Source: VRUE01 sp963745915 (GTDB lineage Bacteria > Actinomycetota > Thermoleophilia > Solirubrobacterales > 70-9). Taken from it: a stretch of 64,000 nt of DNA. Below the pieces are notes generated by a model. The model was not told where the DNA came from, did no database searches, and saw only the letters and a list, made by a program, of their open reading frames with translations. Shown piece after piece: positions 50,080 through 59,521 of this stretch (position 1 is the stretch's first letter; each line of letters starts with the position of its first letter). Where the stretch lies: positions 744,001 through 808,000 of the forward strand of contig CAVUZA010000002.1 of the NCBI GenBank assembly GCA_963745915.1. The letters run 5' to 3'. Both the position numbers and the translations under genes were made by a program.

Positions 50080-52443
50080 TCACGCGGCGCGCTCGCGCAC
50101 CACTCGCGCGATGTCGAGCTTCTTCACGGCGCGCAGGCCGGGGCGCTCGGAGAGGAGGGAGACGGCGAGGATCGCCAGTGCGGAGAAGACCAGGGTCGAG
50201 GCGCGGATCTGCAGGTCGAAGCTGAAGGCGTCGCTGTTGAAGGAGGCGAGGAAGAGGCGCGAGACCTCGACCCCGACGATCAGACCGGGGACGATGCCGA
50301 TCGCGGTGAGGAGGAAGTTCTCGGCGGTGATCATCCGCGAGAGGGTGCGGAAGGGGGTGCCGGCGGCGCGCAGGGTGGCGACCTCGACCGAGCGCTCGGC
50401 GAGGTTGGCCTGGATCGAGTTGTAGAGCAGGGCGAAGGCCATCGCCGCGCCGAAGAGCAGCATGATCCCGACGAAGGCGTAGAAGAGCCCGAGGTAGTCG
50501 TCGACGGTCGACTTCAGCGCCGCGGTATCGGAGAAGGCGACGACTCCGGGCAGGGTGCTGAGCTTGCGCCGCATCGCTTCCCGGTCGACCCCCGGCGCGT
50601 AGCGCACGTAGGCGACGTTGCCGAGGCCGAGCCGCGGCCCGGCGAGGCGCCGGATCGGCCCCAGCGCCGCGTAGACGTAGGTGCCGAGCGGCTCTTCGAG
50701 CAGGGCCTCGACCCGGCTGCGCTTCGAGACCCCGGTCCCCGTCGCCGTCACCCGCACCTGCTGGCCGCGGTCGACGCCGAGCTTGGCCGGCAGCGCCTTG
50801 CCGGCGAGCAGCCCTCCGGCCGGCAGCGTCGTCGTGCCGCCGCCGGCGAGCAGAAAGCCGTGCATGGTCGTGCCGCGCTGAAAGCCCTTCAGCGCCGTCT
50901 GGTAGGTGCGGCCGTCGGCGCGCAGCGAGACCGGCACGTCGACGCCGGGCTCGACTTCGGCGACGCCGCCGGTCCCCGCCACCTCCCCCAGCTCCCCGCG
51001 CCCGAGGGCGCCGCGGAAGTAGAGCTCGGCGTCCTGGCGGTCGACCTCCCCGTACTGGCGGTCGACGAGGATCTGGGTCGTGTCGACCATCCCCCAGGAG
51101 ACGAGGATCAGGGTGAGGGCGAGGACGACGCCGAAGACGGTGGAGAGCGAGCGGCGCGGGTTGCGGCCGATCGCCCGCAGCGTCATCCGCCAGCGCACGG
51201 GCAGCCGGCGCGCCGGCGGCAGCAGGCGCTCGGCGAGGCTGAGCCGGCCGCCGCCGCCGGGGGCGAAGCGGCGCATCGCCTCGGCCGGCGGCACCCGCGC
51301 CGCGGCGGCGGCCGGCAGCGCCGCGGCGAGCGCCCCGGTGAGCAGGCCGAAGGCGACGCCGACGAGCCCGGTCAGCGGCGAGATCTCGGTCAGCGTGATC
51401 GGGATCGAGAGCTCTTCGGTGTAGGCGCCGGTGACGACCCCGGCGAGGCCAAGGCCGGCGGCGGCGCCGAGCACGCCCCCGGCCAGCCCGGCGACGACGC
51501 CGAAGGTCATGTAGTGGGAGACGACCTGGCGGCGCGAGTAGCCGCAGGCGCGCAGCATGCCGACGATCGGGCGCTGGGCGGTGACCAGGCGCCGCATCAG
51601 CACCCCGGTGGCGAGCGCCGCCGCGGTGAGGAAGAGCAGCGGGAAGAGCAGGGCCAGCTCGCGGAAGCTCTTGACGTCCTGCTGCAGGGCGCTGTTGGAG
51701 GGCTGGTCGGCGCGGGTGAGGACGTCGGCGGCGCCGAGCGCGTCGGCCTCGCGGCCGAGCTTCGCGGTGAGCGCGGCGTCGTCCTCGCCGCCCGCGTAGT
51801 AGATCGCCGCCTGGTTCGGGCCCGGCAGCGCGGCGAGGCGGCGGGCGGTCGCCTCGGGGGCGAAGAGGACGCCGAAGTCCTTCTCCGCCGGCAGGATGTC
51901 CTGGCGGCTGCGAGCGGGCCAGAAGTACTCGGGCGAGGAGGCGACGCCGACGATCCGCAGCCGCTGGGCGCCGCCGGCGCCGACCGCGACGACGGCGTCT
52001 CCCGGCCCGAGGCCGAAGGCGTCGGCCATGTGCTTCTCGACCAGGACGCCGTCCGGCGCGCCGGGGCGCAGGTAGGAACCGGCGACCACCTCGACCCGGT
52101 CGACGGCGGGCTGGCCGGCCGCCGGCAGGCCGACGACGCGACCGAGGAGCTTGTCGCGGCCGACGTGCAGCGGCAGGTCGGCCTGCACCCGGTCCTGCAC
52201 CGCGGCCACCCCGGCCGTGCCCCGCGCCCGGCGCGCGAGGCGGGCGCTGTCGCCGCCGGTGACGGTGAGGTTGGCGAAGCGGTACTCGGTGAAGGCGCGC
52301 CGGTAGGAGGCGTCGAGATTGCGGTAGGCGTCATAGCTGGCGCCGAAGAGGGCGACGCCGAGGAAGATCGTCAGCGCGATCGCGGCGAAGGAGGCGCCCT
52401 GCCGGCGCATGTCGCGGCGCGCCTTGGTGCGCAGCGCCGTCAT
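50080..52443 (-). CDS. ABC transporter permease, FtsX/MacB-like (second system)
   Basis: 787 residues: first helix IALTIFLGVALFGAS, an extracytoplasmic domain (about 50-240), FtsX block 1 with RACGYSRRQVVSHY, a second anchor helix (STVFGVVLALTLILVSWG), another extracytoplasmic domain and FtsX block 2 with LRAAGTPFRTLSRM. Same architecture as the 17657-20206 permease but only distantly similar, so a separate efflux system. ATG 52443, 4 nt after its ATPase gene's stop. Substrate unknown. Confidence 0.88.
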   Translation of the reverse strand: MTALRTKARRDMRRQGASFAAIALTIFLGVALFGASYDAYRNLDASYRRAFTEYRFANLTVTGGDSARLARRARGTAGVAAVQDRVQADLPLHVGRDKLLGRVVGLPAAGQPAVDRVEVVAGSYLRPGAPDGVLVEKHMADAFGLGPGDAVVAVGAGGAQRLRIVGVASSPEYFWPARSRQDILPAEKDFGVLFAPEATARRLAALPGPNQAAIYYAGGEDDAALTAKLGREADALGAADVLTRADQPSNSALQQDVKSFRELALLFPLLFLTAAALATGVLMRRLVTAQRPIVGMLRACGYSRRQVVSHYMTFGVVAGLAGGVLGAAAGLGLAGVVTGAYTEELSIPITLTEISPLTGLVGVAFGLLTGALAAALPAAAAARVPPAEAMRRFAPGGGGRLSLAERLLPPARRLPVRWRMTLRAIGRNPRRSLSTVFGVVLALTLILVSWGMVDTTQILVDRQYGEVDRQDAELYFRGALGRGELGEVAGTGGVAEVEPGVDVPVSLRADGRTYQTALKGFQRGTTMHGFLLAGGGTTTLPAGGLLAGKALPAKLGVDRGQQVRVTATGTGVSKRSRVEALLEEPLGTYVYAALGPIRRLAGPRLGLGNVAYVRYAPGVDREAMRRKLSTLPGVVAFSDTAALKSTVDDYLGLFYAFVGIMLLFGAAMAFALLYNSIQANLAERSVEVATLRAAGTPFRTLSRMITAENFLLTAIGIVPGLIVGVEVSRLFLASFNSDAFSFDLQIRASTLVFSALAILAVSLLSERPGLRAVKKLDIARVVRERAA

Positions 52444-52447
52444 CCGC

Positions 52448-53170
52448 TCACCACTCCAGCGCCGCGGCGTCCTCCGGCGAGGGGTTGCGCTCGTCGGCGA
52501 CGATCTCGCCGTCGCGCAGGTGCAGGACGCGGTCGGCCATGCGGGCGATCGAGGCGTTGTGGGTGACCAGCAGCACCGTCTGGTGCAGCTCGTGGCTGAG
52601 CTCGTGCAGGAGGCCGAGCACGGTGCGCCCGGTCTCCAGGTCGAGCGCCCCGGTCGGCTCGTCGCCGAGCAGGACGTGGGGACCGCCGGCCAGGGCCCGG
52701 GCGACGGCCACCCGCTGCTGCTCGCCGCCGGAGAGCTGGGCCGGGAAGTGGTCGACGCGGTCGCCGAGGCCGACCCGCCGCAGCATCTCGGGGGCGCGGT
52801 CGGCGCCGTCGCCGAGCTCCGCGATCAGCTCGACGTTCTCGAGCGCGGTCAGGGTCGGGATCAGGTTGAAGAACTGGAAGATGAAGCCGACCGTCTGGCG
52901 GCGGAAGTCGGTGCGGCCCTCCTCGTCGAGGGCGGTGACGTCGCTCCCGTCGACGACGATCTCGCCGGCGCTGGCCGGCTCGATGCCGCCGATCAGGTTG
53001 AGCAGCGTGGTCTTGCCCGAGCCGCTGGGGCCGAGCAGGACGACGAACTCCTCGGCGCCGACTTCGAGGTCGACGCCGCGCAGCGCCCGGACCGCGACCT
53101 CGCCGCGGCCGTAGGTCTTGGTCGCGCCGCGCAGCGCGATCGCCGGCTCACTGCGGAGGTCGGGTCTCAT
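52448..53170 (-). CDS. ABC transporter ATP-binding protein (LolD/MacB type)
   Basis: ATPase of the second FtsX-type system, about 240 residues. Walker A GPSGSGKTTLL, Q-loop FIFQFFNLIP, signature LSGGEQQRVAVARAL, Walker B VLLGDEPTGALD, H-loop VTHN. ATG 53170 is taken, but GGAGG abuts it without spacing; GTG 53185 upstream is an alternative. The gene overlaps the end of the membrane-protein gene before it, so three genes (membrane protein, ATPase, permease) form an operon. Confidence 0.93.
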   Translation of the reverse strand: MRPDLRSEPAIALRGATKTYGRGEVAVRALRGVDLEVGAEEFVVLLGPSGSGKTTLLNLIGGIEPASAGEIVVDGSDVTALDEEGRTDFRRQTVGFIFQFFNLIPTLTALENVELIAELGDGADRAPEMLRRVGLGDRVDHFPAQLSGGEQQRVAVARALAGGPHVLLGDEPTGALDLETGRTVLGLLHELSHELHQTVLLVTHNASIARMADRVLHLRDGEIVADERNPSPEDAAALEW

Positions 53171-53960
53171 CCTCCGGGGCGTCACCGGGCTCGGCTTCCA
53201 GCTCGGCCGCCGCCTTCTCGCCCGGCGTCGGCCAGGGGACCGCTTCGCCGCTCTCCCAGGCGGGGGGTTTGCCGTTGGGGATGCGGCCGATGAGCAGGAT
53301 GCCGAAGTAGATGAACCAGAGCAGGGTGAACTGGAAGAAGAGGAAGGAGACGGCGCCGAGGGCCATGCCGAGCGAGCCCCAGAAGCGGGTCAGGAGGCCG
53401 ACCCGCATCGCGTGCAGGCAGCTGTAGAACATCGCGACCGCGAAGCCGATCTGGCCGCCGATGCCGAAGCCGGCGGCGAGCGGGCGCAGCGGCGCGTCGC
53501 CGATCGCGTCGCTGGCGAGCTGGTTGGCGCGGTCGCTTTCGAGGCCGATGCCCTTGGCCATCAGCCGCGGCACTTCGCTGCCGACGAAGTCCGAGGCCGC
53601 GTGCAGGGTCGAGAGGCCGCTGAAGATCGCCAGCGCGGCGAGGAAGAGCGGCGCGGCGACGACCAGGCCGACGAGCTGGCCGCGCATCGTCTCGCTGCGG
53701 GCGTTGGCGGCGCGGAAGAGGTAGTAGAGCGGCGCCGCCAGCAGGCCGACGCCGATCGCCTGCAGAATCGCCGAGATCAGCTGGGCGCCGCGGTGCATCT
53801 GCACCGTGCGCAGCAGCTCGGAGTCGCCGTCGGTGCTGCCGATCGTCTGGGTGGCGACGATCACCGCGGCGAGCACCAGGCCGATCGCGGCCAGGGTCGC
53901 CAGCGCGGTGGGCAGCGCCCAGCGCTTCTCCCAGGCGAGCTCCTCCGCGCGGCTGCCCAC
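53148..53960 (-). CDS. Hypothetical integral membrane protein
   Basis: 270 residues with about six helices (16-40, 60-80, 95-117, 160-182, 190-215, 220-240 approx.) and an acidic disordered tail (AELEAEPGDAPEDETRPP). Not recognised with confidence; the layout recalls DUF4386-like proteins. GTG start 53960. It overlaps the ABC ATPase gene by 23 nt and lies 1 nt behind the CBS gene stop, so it may be a part of the efflux system or only a passenger of the operon. Confidence 0.7.
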   Translation of the reverse strand: MGSRAEELAWEKRWALPTALATLAAIGLVLAAVIVATQTIGSTDGDSELLRTVQMHRGAQLISAILQAIGVGLLAAPLYYLFRAANARSETMRGQLVGLVVAAPLFLAALAIFSGLSTLHAASDFVGSEVPRLMAKGIGLESDRANQLASDAIGDAPLRPLAAGFGIGGQIGFAVAMFYSCLHAMRVGLLTRFWGSLGMALGAVSFLFFQFTLLWFIYFGILLIGRIPNGKPPAWESGEAVPWPTPGEKAAAELEAEPGDAPEDETRPPQ

Positions 53961-53961
53961 C

Positions 53962-54408
53962 TCAGCCCCGCTCGTGGAAGTAGAACTGCGGCAGGGCGCC
54001 TTCGATCACCTCGGCGGTCATCCGCTGGGCGACCTCGAGGTTGCCGGTGCGCACGGCGATGTCGTCGAGGGTGACGATGCCGGCGAGCCTACCCGCATCG
54101 ACCACCGGGAGGCGCCGCACCCGGTGCCCGACCATCAGCGCCGCCGCCTCCTCCAGCGCCATCCCCGGCTCGCCGCAGACCAGCGGCCGCGAGGCGTGCT
54201 CGCCGACCGCCACCTCGGGGTCGAGGCCGGCGGCGAAGACGCGCAGGGCGAGGTCGCGGTCGGTGACCATCGCCACCGGCGCTCCGGCCGGGTCGACGAT
54301 CACCACCGAGCCGACCCGCTGCTCGCCCATCTGGCGGGCGACCGAGACGGCGCTCGCCTCGGGCGGGGCGGTGACCACGCCGGGAGTCATGATCTCGCTC
54401 AGCTGCAC
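53962..54408 (-). CDS. CBS-domain pair protein
   Basis: 148 residues made of two CBS motifs: first MQLSEIMTPGVVTAPPEASAVS to VAMVTDRDLALRV, second HASRPLVCGEPGMALEEAA to LAGIVTLDDIAVR. Such stand-alone pairs bind adenine nucleotides and modulate partners. Start GTG 54408. It precedes the membrane protein and second ABC system on the minus strand; a regulatory role for that operon is only a guess. Confidence 0.88.
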   Translation of the reverse strand: MQLSEIMTPGVVTAPPEASAVSVARQMGEQRVGSVVIVDPAGAPVAMVTDRDLALRVFAAGLDPEVAVGEHASRPLVCGEPGMALEEAAALMVGHRVRRLPVVDAGRLAGIVTLDDIAVRTGNLEVAQRMTAEVIEGALPQFYFHERG

Positions 54409-54427
54409 GAGGCGTACGCTACCGCCC

Positions 54428-55078
54428 GTGAGCGATCAGCAGAGAGGCCTGGAGCGACGGGAGCGGGTGCCCGTGGTGCCGCTGGAGGCCGGCGCCGGGC
54501 CCGGCAACCCGCCCTGCCCCGCCTGCGGCGAGCCGCTCTTCGGCTGGATCGACCAGCGGCCCGGGCTGGCCGGGCCGGTCAGCCGCTGCGAGAGCTGCGG
54601 GCTCGGAGTGGTCGCCGCCCCCGGCGAGCGCGACGCCGCCCTGCGCGAGCTGGACGGCCACGCGGCCGGCGGCGGGATCAGGATCGCCAACCGGGCCGGC
54701 TTCGCCGCCTGGATCGGCGGCGCCGGCTGGGCCGGGCTCGAGCCCGGCGGCCACTACCTGTTCACGGCCGAGGCGACGCGGCGCCTGGTCGCCAGCCGCG
54801 ACCAGGTCGTCGAGCGCGCCCGCTGGGCACCCGGCGCCGGCATCGCGACGATGTGGCAGACGGTGCTCAACGGCTTCACCTTCGGCCGCAACGTCGCCCT
54901 CGCCGCCCTCGGCCGCGCCACGTCGGTGCCCGCCGAACGCCCCTGGCAGCGCCGCCTCGACGCCCTGATCAGCATCGTCGTAGCCCTCCCCGCCCTCCTC
55001 GTCGCAATCCCCCTGGAGCTGCTCGCCGCCGCCGCAAAACGCGGCAGCGCCATCAAGCTCCGCCTGGAGCTGTTGTGA
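54428..55078 (+). CDS. Hypothetical protein with zinc ribbon and C-terminal membrane helix
   Basis: 216 residues. Two cysteine pairs (CPACG near residue 31 and CESCG near 57) suggest a zinc ribbon. The region RWAPGAGIATMWQTVLNGFTFGRN resembles a methyltransferase-neighbour domain, and a helix ALISIVVALPALLVAIPLELLAA lies at 180-205. This combination occurs beside class I methyltransferases in some actinobacteria, but none is here. GTG 54428. Function unknown. Confidence 0.7.
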   Translation: MSDQQRGLERRERVPVVPLEAGAGPGNPPCPACGEPLFGWIDQRPGLAGPVSRCESCGLGVVAAPGERDAALRELDGHAAGGGIRIANRAGFAAWIGGAGWAGLEPGGHYLFTAEATRRLVASRDQVVERARWAPGAGIATMWQTVLNGFTFGRNVALAALGRATSVPAERPWQRRLDALISIVVALPALLVAIPLELLAAAAKRGSAIKLRLELL

Positions 55079-55111
55079 GGGAACCCACCAGCAGCTGACT
55101 GAGGACCGGTC

Positions 55112-55381
55112 CTACGAGAGCCCTTCGCGAGCCTCTCGCACCAGGGTGACCGCCTCGGGGAAGAGGACGCGGATCGCGTCGCGCACCTGCATCACCTGCT
55201 GATCGCTGCCGCCCTCGAGGTCGAGCTGGGCGATCGAGGCGACGGTCATCTCGACCGCCAGCTTGATCGCGTTGTCGGCCCAGGCGACGCGCTGGGAGGA
55301 GTGCATCTGCTCGGAGAGCTCCTCCATACGCTGCCGGAACTCGTCGGGGTCGCCGAAGAGGTTGAAGGGACTGCCCTCCAT
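55112..55381 (-). CDS. Small conserved hypothetical protein
   Basis: 89 residues, acidic, helical (FRQRMEELSEQMHSSQRVAWADNAIKLAVEMTVASIAQLDLEGG). No known motif. Start ATG 55381; an ATG at 55390 would add three residues. Divergent from the next secreted-type protein. Function unknown. Confidence 0.6.
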   Translation of the reverse strand: MEGSPFNLFGDPDEFRQRMEELSEQMHSSQRVAWADNAIKLAVEMTVASIAQLDLEGGSDQQVMQVRDAIRVLFPEAVTLVREAREGLS

Positions 55382-55471
55382 GGGCCACATGTAAGCAGAC
55401 GGGCGCCGGCGGCACGCATCCGTGACTCTCTGCGCGCAACGCGTGCGCCGCGCCCCCCTAGCGTCGCGGTC

Positions 55472-56131
55472 ATGCCGGGCAGGGCGAGCGAGGAGCGGGG
55501 CGCGGCCAGCGTCGAGCAGGCGGGGCTGGCCGCCCTGCTCGCGCTGCTGGCGATCGCCGCCGTGGCGGCGCTCGCGGCCGGCGGCGAGGTCGACGCGGGA
55601 CGCGAGCTGGCCCGCGCCCTGGGCCGCCGCCTGACCTGCGCGCCGCGCCTGCCCGGCGCCTGCCGCCACCACCCGCTGGTACCCGCCTACGGCTGGCCGC
55701 TGGCGCGTCTGGTCCGCGCCCTCGCCCCCTCCCCCACCGCCCTGCCCGGCCCGGACGGGCTGCCGCTGATGCCGGTCGACTTCCGCCGCTGCCGGCGGCC
55801 GAGCTGCGCCCTCGCCGCCGGAGCGCACCTGACCGCCTCCAACCGCCGGGTCACGGTCTTCACCGAGGTGCGCGACCGCCGCCGCGCCGGCGGCTGGGTC
55901 GAGGTCGTCTACTGGCTCTACCGCCCGACCCTCGGCTGGCAGCGGATCGCCGCCCGGGCGGGCCCGGCGCAGGTCGAGGCGGCCGCCGGGACCCGCGTCC
56001 TGGCGCGCCAGGACCCCGCCCTCGTCCCGCTCGAGACCCTGCCCGGCCGCAATCACTACGAGTTCCCGCCCGCCGAGCGCCCGCCCTGGCGCTGGCGCGT
56101 CCCCGGCAGCTACCCGGGCTGGTCGAGCTGA
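55472..56131 (+). CDS. Hypothetical membrane-anchored/exported protein
   Basis: 219 residues. An N-terminal signal-anchor helix (VEQAGLAALLALLAIAAVAALAAGG, residues 14-38) recalls the TadE/pilin-like ASVEQAG start. The rest is hydrophilic with three to five Cys (CAPRLPGAC, RRPSC) and many Arg/Trp, likely outside the membrane. No catalytic motif. Could belong to a secretion or pilus-like system, but no other Tad genes are near. Confidence 0.65.
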   Translation: MPGRASEERGAASVEQAGLAALLALLAIAAVAALAAGGEVDAGRELARALGRRLTCAPRLPGACRHHPLVPAYGWPLARLVRALAPSPTALPGPDGLPLMPVDFRRCRRPSCALAAGAHLTASNRRVTVFTEVRDRRRAGGWVEVVYWLYRPTLGWQRIAARAGPAQVEAAAGTRVLARQDPALVPLETLPGRNHYEFPPAERPPWRWRVPGSYPGWSS

Positions 56132-56199
56132 AAGGCCCCGCCGCATTGCGCACCGCGTCGTTTATCCTCTGCCCGGCTCTGCGAACCGGGAGGCGGGGA

Positions 56200-57522
56200 A
56201 TGGCAGACAGATTCGACGCGATCGTCGTCGGCGGGCGCTGCGCCGGCACGCCGCTCGCCGCCCTGCTCGCCCGCCGCGGCCTGCGCGTGGTCGTGGTCGA
56301 GAAGGCGACCCTGCCCAGCGACACCCTCTCCTCGCACGTCTTCGAGACCGACGCGCTGGCCTTCTTCGAGCGGCTCGGGGTGACCGAGCGGCTGCGCGCG
56401 ACCGGCGCCCCCTTCGTCGACCGCGCCCAGCTGCGCTTCGCCGACGTCGCGATCGACACGCGCCTGCCGCTGCGCCCGGGCGACCCCGGTGGCGCCGCCT
56501 CGATCCGCCGCCACCTGCTCGACCCGATCCTCGCCGAGGCCGCCGCGGAAGCCGGGGCCGAGCTGCGCATGGGAACGAAGGTGACGGGCCTGCTGCGCGA
56601 CGGCGAACGGGTCGTCGGGGTCGAGGTCGAGCGCGAGGGTCGGCGGCAGGAGCTGCGGGCGCCGCTCGTCGTCGGCGCCGACGGGCGCAACTCGACCGTC
56701 GCCAAGCTGACCGGCGCCCGCAAGTACAACACCTACGCGAACGAGCGCATCGTCTACTGGGGCTACTTCGAGGGCGCCAGGAGCGAGGCCGAGCCGACCT
56801 TCCGCTTCAACCGCTGGGAGGACCGCTTCGTGATCGGCATGCCGGCCGACAGCGGCCTCTACCAGGCCGGCGCCTGGGCGGAAAAGTCCGAGCTGGAGCG
56901 CTTCGGCGGCGACCACGAGGCGATGTTCGACGACCAGCTGGCCAGCTGCGAGCCGGTCGCCGAGATGCTCGAGGGCGCGAAGCGGGTCGGCAAGCTGCTC
57001 GGGGCGGTGAGGTGGGAGGGCTACTTCCGCGAGGCGTGCGGCGCCGGCTGGGTCCTGACCGGCGACGCCGGGCACTTCAAGGACCCGGCGCCCGGGCGCG
57101 GGATCGGCGACGCCCTGCTGCAGGCCGACGCCCTGGCGCCGGCGATCGCCGCCGGCCTCGACGGCTGGGGCGAGGGCATCGACCGGGAGATGAGCAACTG
57201 GGGCCGCTGGCGCGACCGCGAGTTCGCCGAGCACCACTGGCTCGCCGCCGACCTGGGCAAGGCGGGGCAGGTGCCGGCGCTGCTGGTCGAGGCGGTGCGC
57301 CGGCTCCACGAGCAGGGCAGGATCGAGGCCTTCCTCGACGTGCTCAACCACCGCGCCAAGCCCTCCGGCGTGATCACCCCGCCGCGCGTGGCCGGCGCCC
57401 TGGGCAGCCTGCTGGCGCGCGAATCCGGCAACCGCCGCGCGATCCTCGCCGAGGCCGGCGGCCTGCTCGCCGAGCAGGCGCAGCGCCGCTGGCACGACCT
57501 GCGGCCGGCCTACGCGAGCTAA
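56200..57522 (+). CDS. FAD-dependent oxidoreductase (group A monooxygenase-like / geranylgeranyl reductase-like)
   Basis: 440 residues. Dinucleotide-binding motif VVGGRCAGTPLAALLARRGLRVVVVEK at 8-34, ADGRNSTVAKLTGA near 180 (the DG fingerprint) and TGDAGHFKDPAPGRGIGDALLQA near 285-310 (GD motif) are hallmarks of group A flavoprotein monooxygenases. Start ATG 56200 has GGGAGG upstream. A small CCCGG/CCGGG hairpin (56173-56191) lies in the leader. Substrate unknown. 3' end overlaps the convergent flippase-like gene by 4 nt. Confidence 0.88.
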   Translation: MADRFDAIVVGGRCAGTPLAALLARRGLRVVVVEKATLPSDTLSSHVFETDALAFFERLGVTERLRATGAPFVDRAQLRFADVAIDTRLPLRPGDPGGAASIRRHLLDPILAEAAAEAGAELRMGTKVTGLLRDGERVVGVEVEREGRRQELRAPLVVGADGRNSTVAKLTGARKYNTYANERIVYWGYFEGARSEAEPTFRFNRWEDRFVIGMPADSGLYQAGAWAEKSELERFGGDHEAMFDDQLASCEPVAEMLEGAKRVGKLLGAVRWEGYFREACGAGWVLTGDAGHFKDPAPGRGIGDALLQADALAPAIAAGLDGWGEGIDREMSNWGRWRDREFAEHHWLAADLGKAGQVPALLVEAVRRLHEQGRIEAFLDVLNHRAKPSGVITPPRVAGALGSLLARESGNRRAILAEAGGLLAEQAQRRWHDLRPAYAS

Positions 57523-58510
57523 CCCGGCGCGCGGCCGGCGGCGGCGCGGTCCTCCGCCGCCTCGTCCTGAGCCTGTTTGATCAGGCCGCGCCAGTCGGTG
57601 GTGCGGAAGACGAGCAGGATCGCGCCGAAGCCGAGCAGCACCGACCAGGCCGCCATCGCGATCTGGGTGCCGACCGAGAAGGAGAGGACGGCGGTGCGCG
57701 AGGAGCCCTGCAGGGTCGCGACCAGCAGCGCCTGCTGGGCGCCGGCGCCGCCGGGGGTGAAGGGGACGACGTTGGCGATCGCCTGCACGCTCATCACCAG
57801 CATCACGGCGCCGACCGAGCCGCCGATGCCGAAGGCCTCGAGGAAGTACCAGAAGGCGCCGAAGCGGCAGAGCCAGCCGAGCCCCTGCCAGGCGGCGACC
57901 TGGCGCAGGTAGCGGCGCGGCTCGGTGAGGATCGCGACCCCCTGGCGGACCCGCTCCCAGAAGCGGCGCACGCGGTGGCCGAGGTAGTAGACGCCGATCG
58001 CCCCCGCGAGCAGCAGCAGGCCGGTGACGATCAGGAACGTCTGCGGGTGCTCGGCCCAGAAGGAGAGCTCGAAGGCGGGCAGGCTGGGCAGCTGGGCGGC
58101 TCGGGCAGCAGTCCCTGGCTGACCGCGTAGGCGAGGACGAGCAGCCCGGCGGTGGTGTCGAAGACGGTCTGCACGAGGAAGGAGGAGGTGACGGCGGGGT
58201 AGGAGGACTGGGGGATCTGGCGCTTGACCAGGAAGACCTTGGTCGCGTCGCCGGCGTGGGCGGGGAGGATCGCGTTGATCCCGGCCCCGGCCAGGTAGGC
58301 GGCGCTGAGCTGCAGGAAGGAGATCGGCGTGCCCGGGTAGGCGGCGCGCAGGACGTTGCGCCAGGCCCAGGCGCGGCAGAGCTGCATCGCGAGCAGCAGC
58401 CCGAGGGCGATCGCGAAAGGGGTCCAGCGCACCTCGGAGAGGTGGCGGAAGAAGGCCGTCGCGGCGTCGAAGAAGGCTTCGAAGCTGGAGGCGAAGTCGG
58501 CGAGCGGCAT
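57519..58510 (-). CDS. Lysylphosphatidylglycerol synthase TM-region / UPF0104 flippase-like protein with a frameshift near 58094-58100
   Basis: Integral membrane protein with about eight helices; family members flip lipids or polyprenyl-linked sugars. N-terminal part from ATG 58510 (RWTPFAIALGLLLAMQLCRAWAWR, GAGINAILPAHAGDATKVFLVKR) ends in frame change after SQGLLPEPP and continues as QLPSLPAFELSFWAEHP and GIGGSVGAVMLVMSVQAIANVVPFTPGGAGAQQALL. One C missing in the CCC on the minus strand at 58094-58096 accounts for it. Joined, it has about 330 residues, the family norm. Probably sequencing error or a fresh pseudogene. Confidence 0.75.
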
Positions 58511-58531
58511 CGCAGCTACACTAGCCCGCTC

Positions 58532-59521
58532 GTGTCAGAGGCCGAGACCCCCACGACCGCGCCCGAGGCCGTGCCCGACCCCGCCGACGAGGCGATGTGC
58601 GCGCGCGCCCGCGAGCGCTACACGGCCGACCGCAAGAGCCGCCGGCGGCGTCGCCGCAAACGCCACGCCAAGCTGCCCAACCTGATCATCGTCGGCGGGC
58701 TGAAGTGCGGCACGACCAGCATCCACCACTACCTCGGCCTGCACCCCGAGATCCAGATGTCGAAGCCGAAGGAGCTCAACTTCTTCGTCTCCGAGCTCAA
58801 CTGGGACCTCGGCCTCGACTGGTACGCGAGCCGCTTCGACAACCGCTTCGCGGTGCGCGGCGAGTCCTCCCCGCACTACACCAACCTGCCCCGCTTCGAG
58901 GGGGTGCCGGCGCGGATCCGCGAGCACTGCCCCGACGCGCGCCTGATCTACATGGTGCGCGACCCGATCAAGCGCATCCTCTCCCACTGGGTACACGCGA
59001 CCGGGGCGGGCTATGAGACCGGCGACCTGGTCGAGGTCCTCTCCAACCCCGACTCCTCCTACATGAACCGCTCCAAGTACTGGCTGCAGCTGCAGCCCTA
59101 CCTGGAGCACTTCGAGCGCGAGCAGATCGAGGTGATCGCCCAGGAGGAGCTGCAGGGCGAACGCGAGGAGACGATGCGCAAGGCGTTCGCCTTCGCCGGC
59201 GTCGACGAGACCTTCAAGTCGGAGCAGTTCGACCGCGAGTGGGAGAAGTCGAGCGCCAAGCAGGGCGACAAATACCAGTTCATGGAGAAGCTGATCAAGC
59301 TGCCGGGCTTCCGCTCCTTCGACCGCAACTTCGACCGCCTGCCCGAGTCGATGCGCTGGATCGTCGAGAAGGTCGTCCACGACCCCGAGAAGCCGCCGGC
59401 GCCGAAGCCGAAGCTGCCCGACGACCTCTTCGAGACGATCCGCGGCCGCTTCCGCGACGACGTCGCCGAGCTGCAGAAGTTCGCCGGCCGCGAGTTCGCC
59501 GGCTGGCACGACTACAGCTAG
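58532..59521 (+). CDS. Sulfotransferase domain protein
   Basis: 329 residues. PAPS-binding 5'-PSB loop NLIIVGGLKCGTTSIHHYL near 45-63 and 3'-PB motif MVRDPIKRILSHW near 140; catalytic His is probably within SSPHYTN/HW. A basic patch (KSRRRRRRKRHAK) lies before the fold. Likely sulfates a carbohydrate or lipid. GTG 58532, divergent from the flippase-like gene with only 21 bp between, perhaps linked in cell-surface modification. Convergent with the FolC-like gene (4-nt overlap). Confidence 0.87.
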   Translation: MSEAETPTTAPEAVPDPADEAMCARARERYTADRKSRRRRRRKRHAKLPNLIIVGGLKCGTTSIHHYLGLHPEIQMSKPKELNFFVSELNWDLGLDWYASRFDNRFAVRGESSPHYTNLPRFEGVPARIREHCPDARLIYMVRDPIKRILSHWVHATGAGYETGDLVEVLSNPDSSYMNRSKYWLQLQPYLEHFEREQIEVIAQEELQGEREETMRKAFAFAGVDETFKSEQFDREWEKSSAKQGDKYQFMEKLIKLPGFRSFDRNFDRLPESMRWIVEKVVHDPEKPPAPKPKLPDDLFETIRGRFRDDVAELQKFAGREFAGWHDYS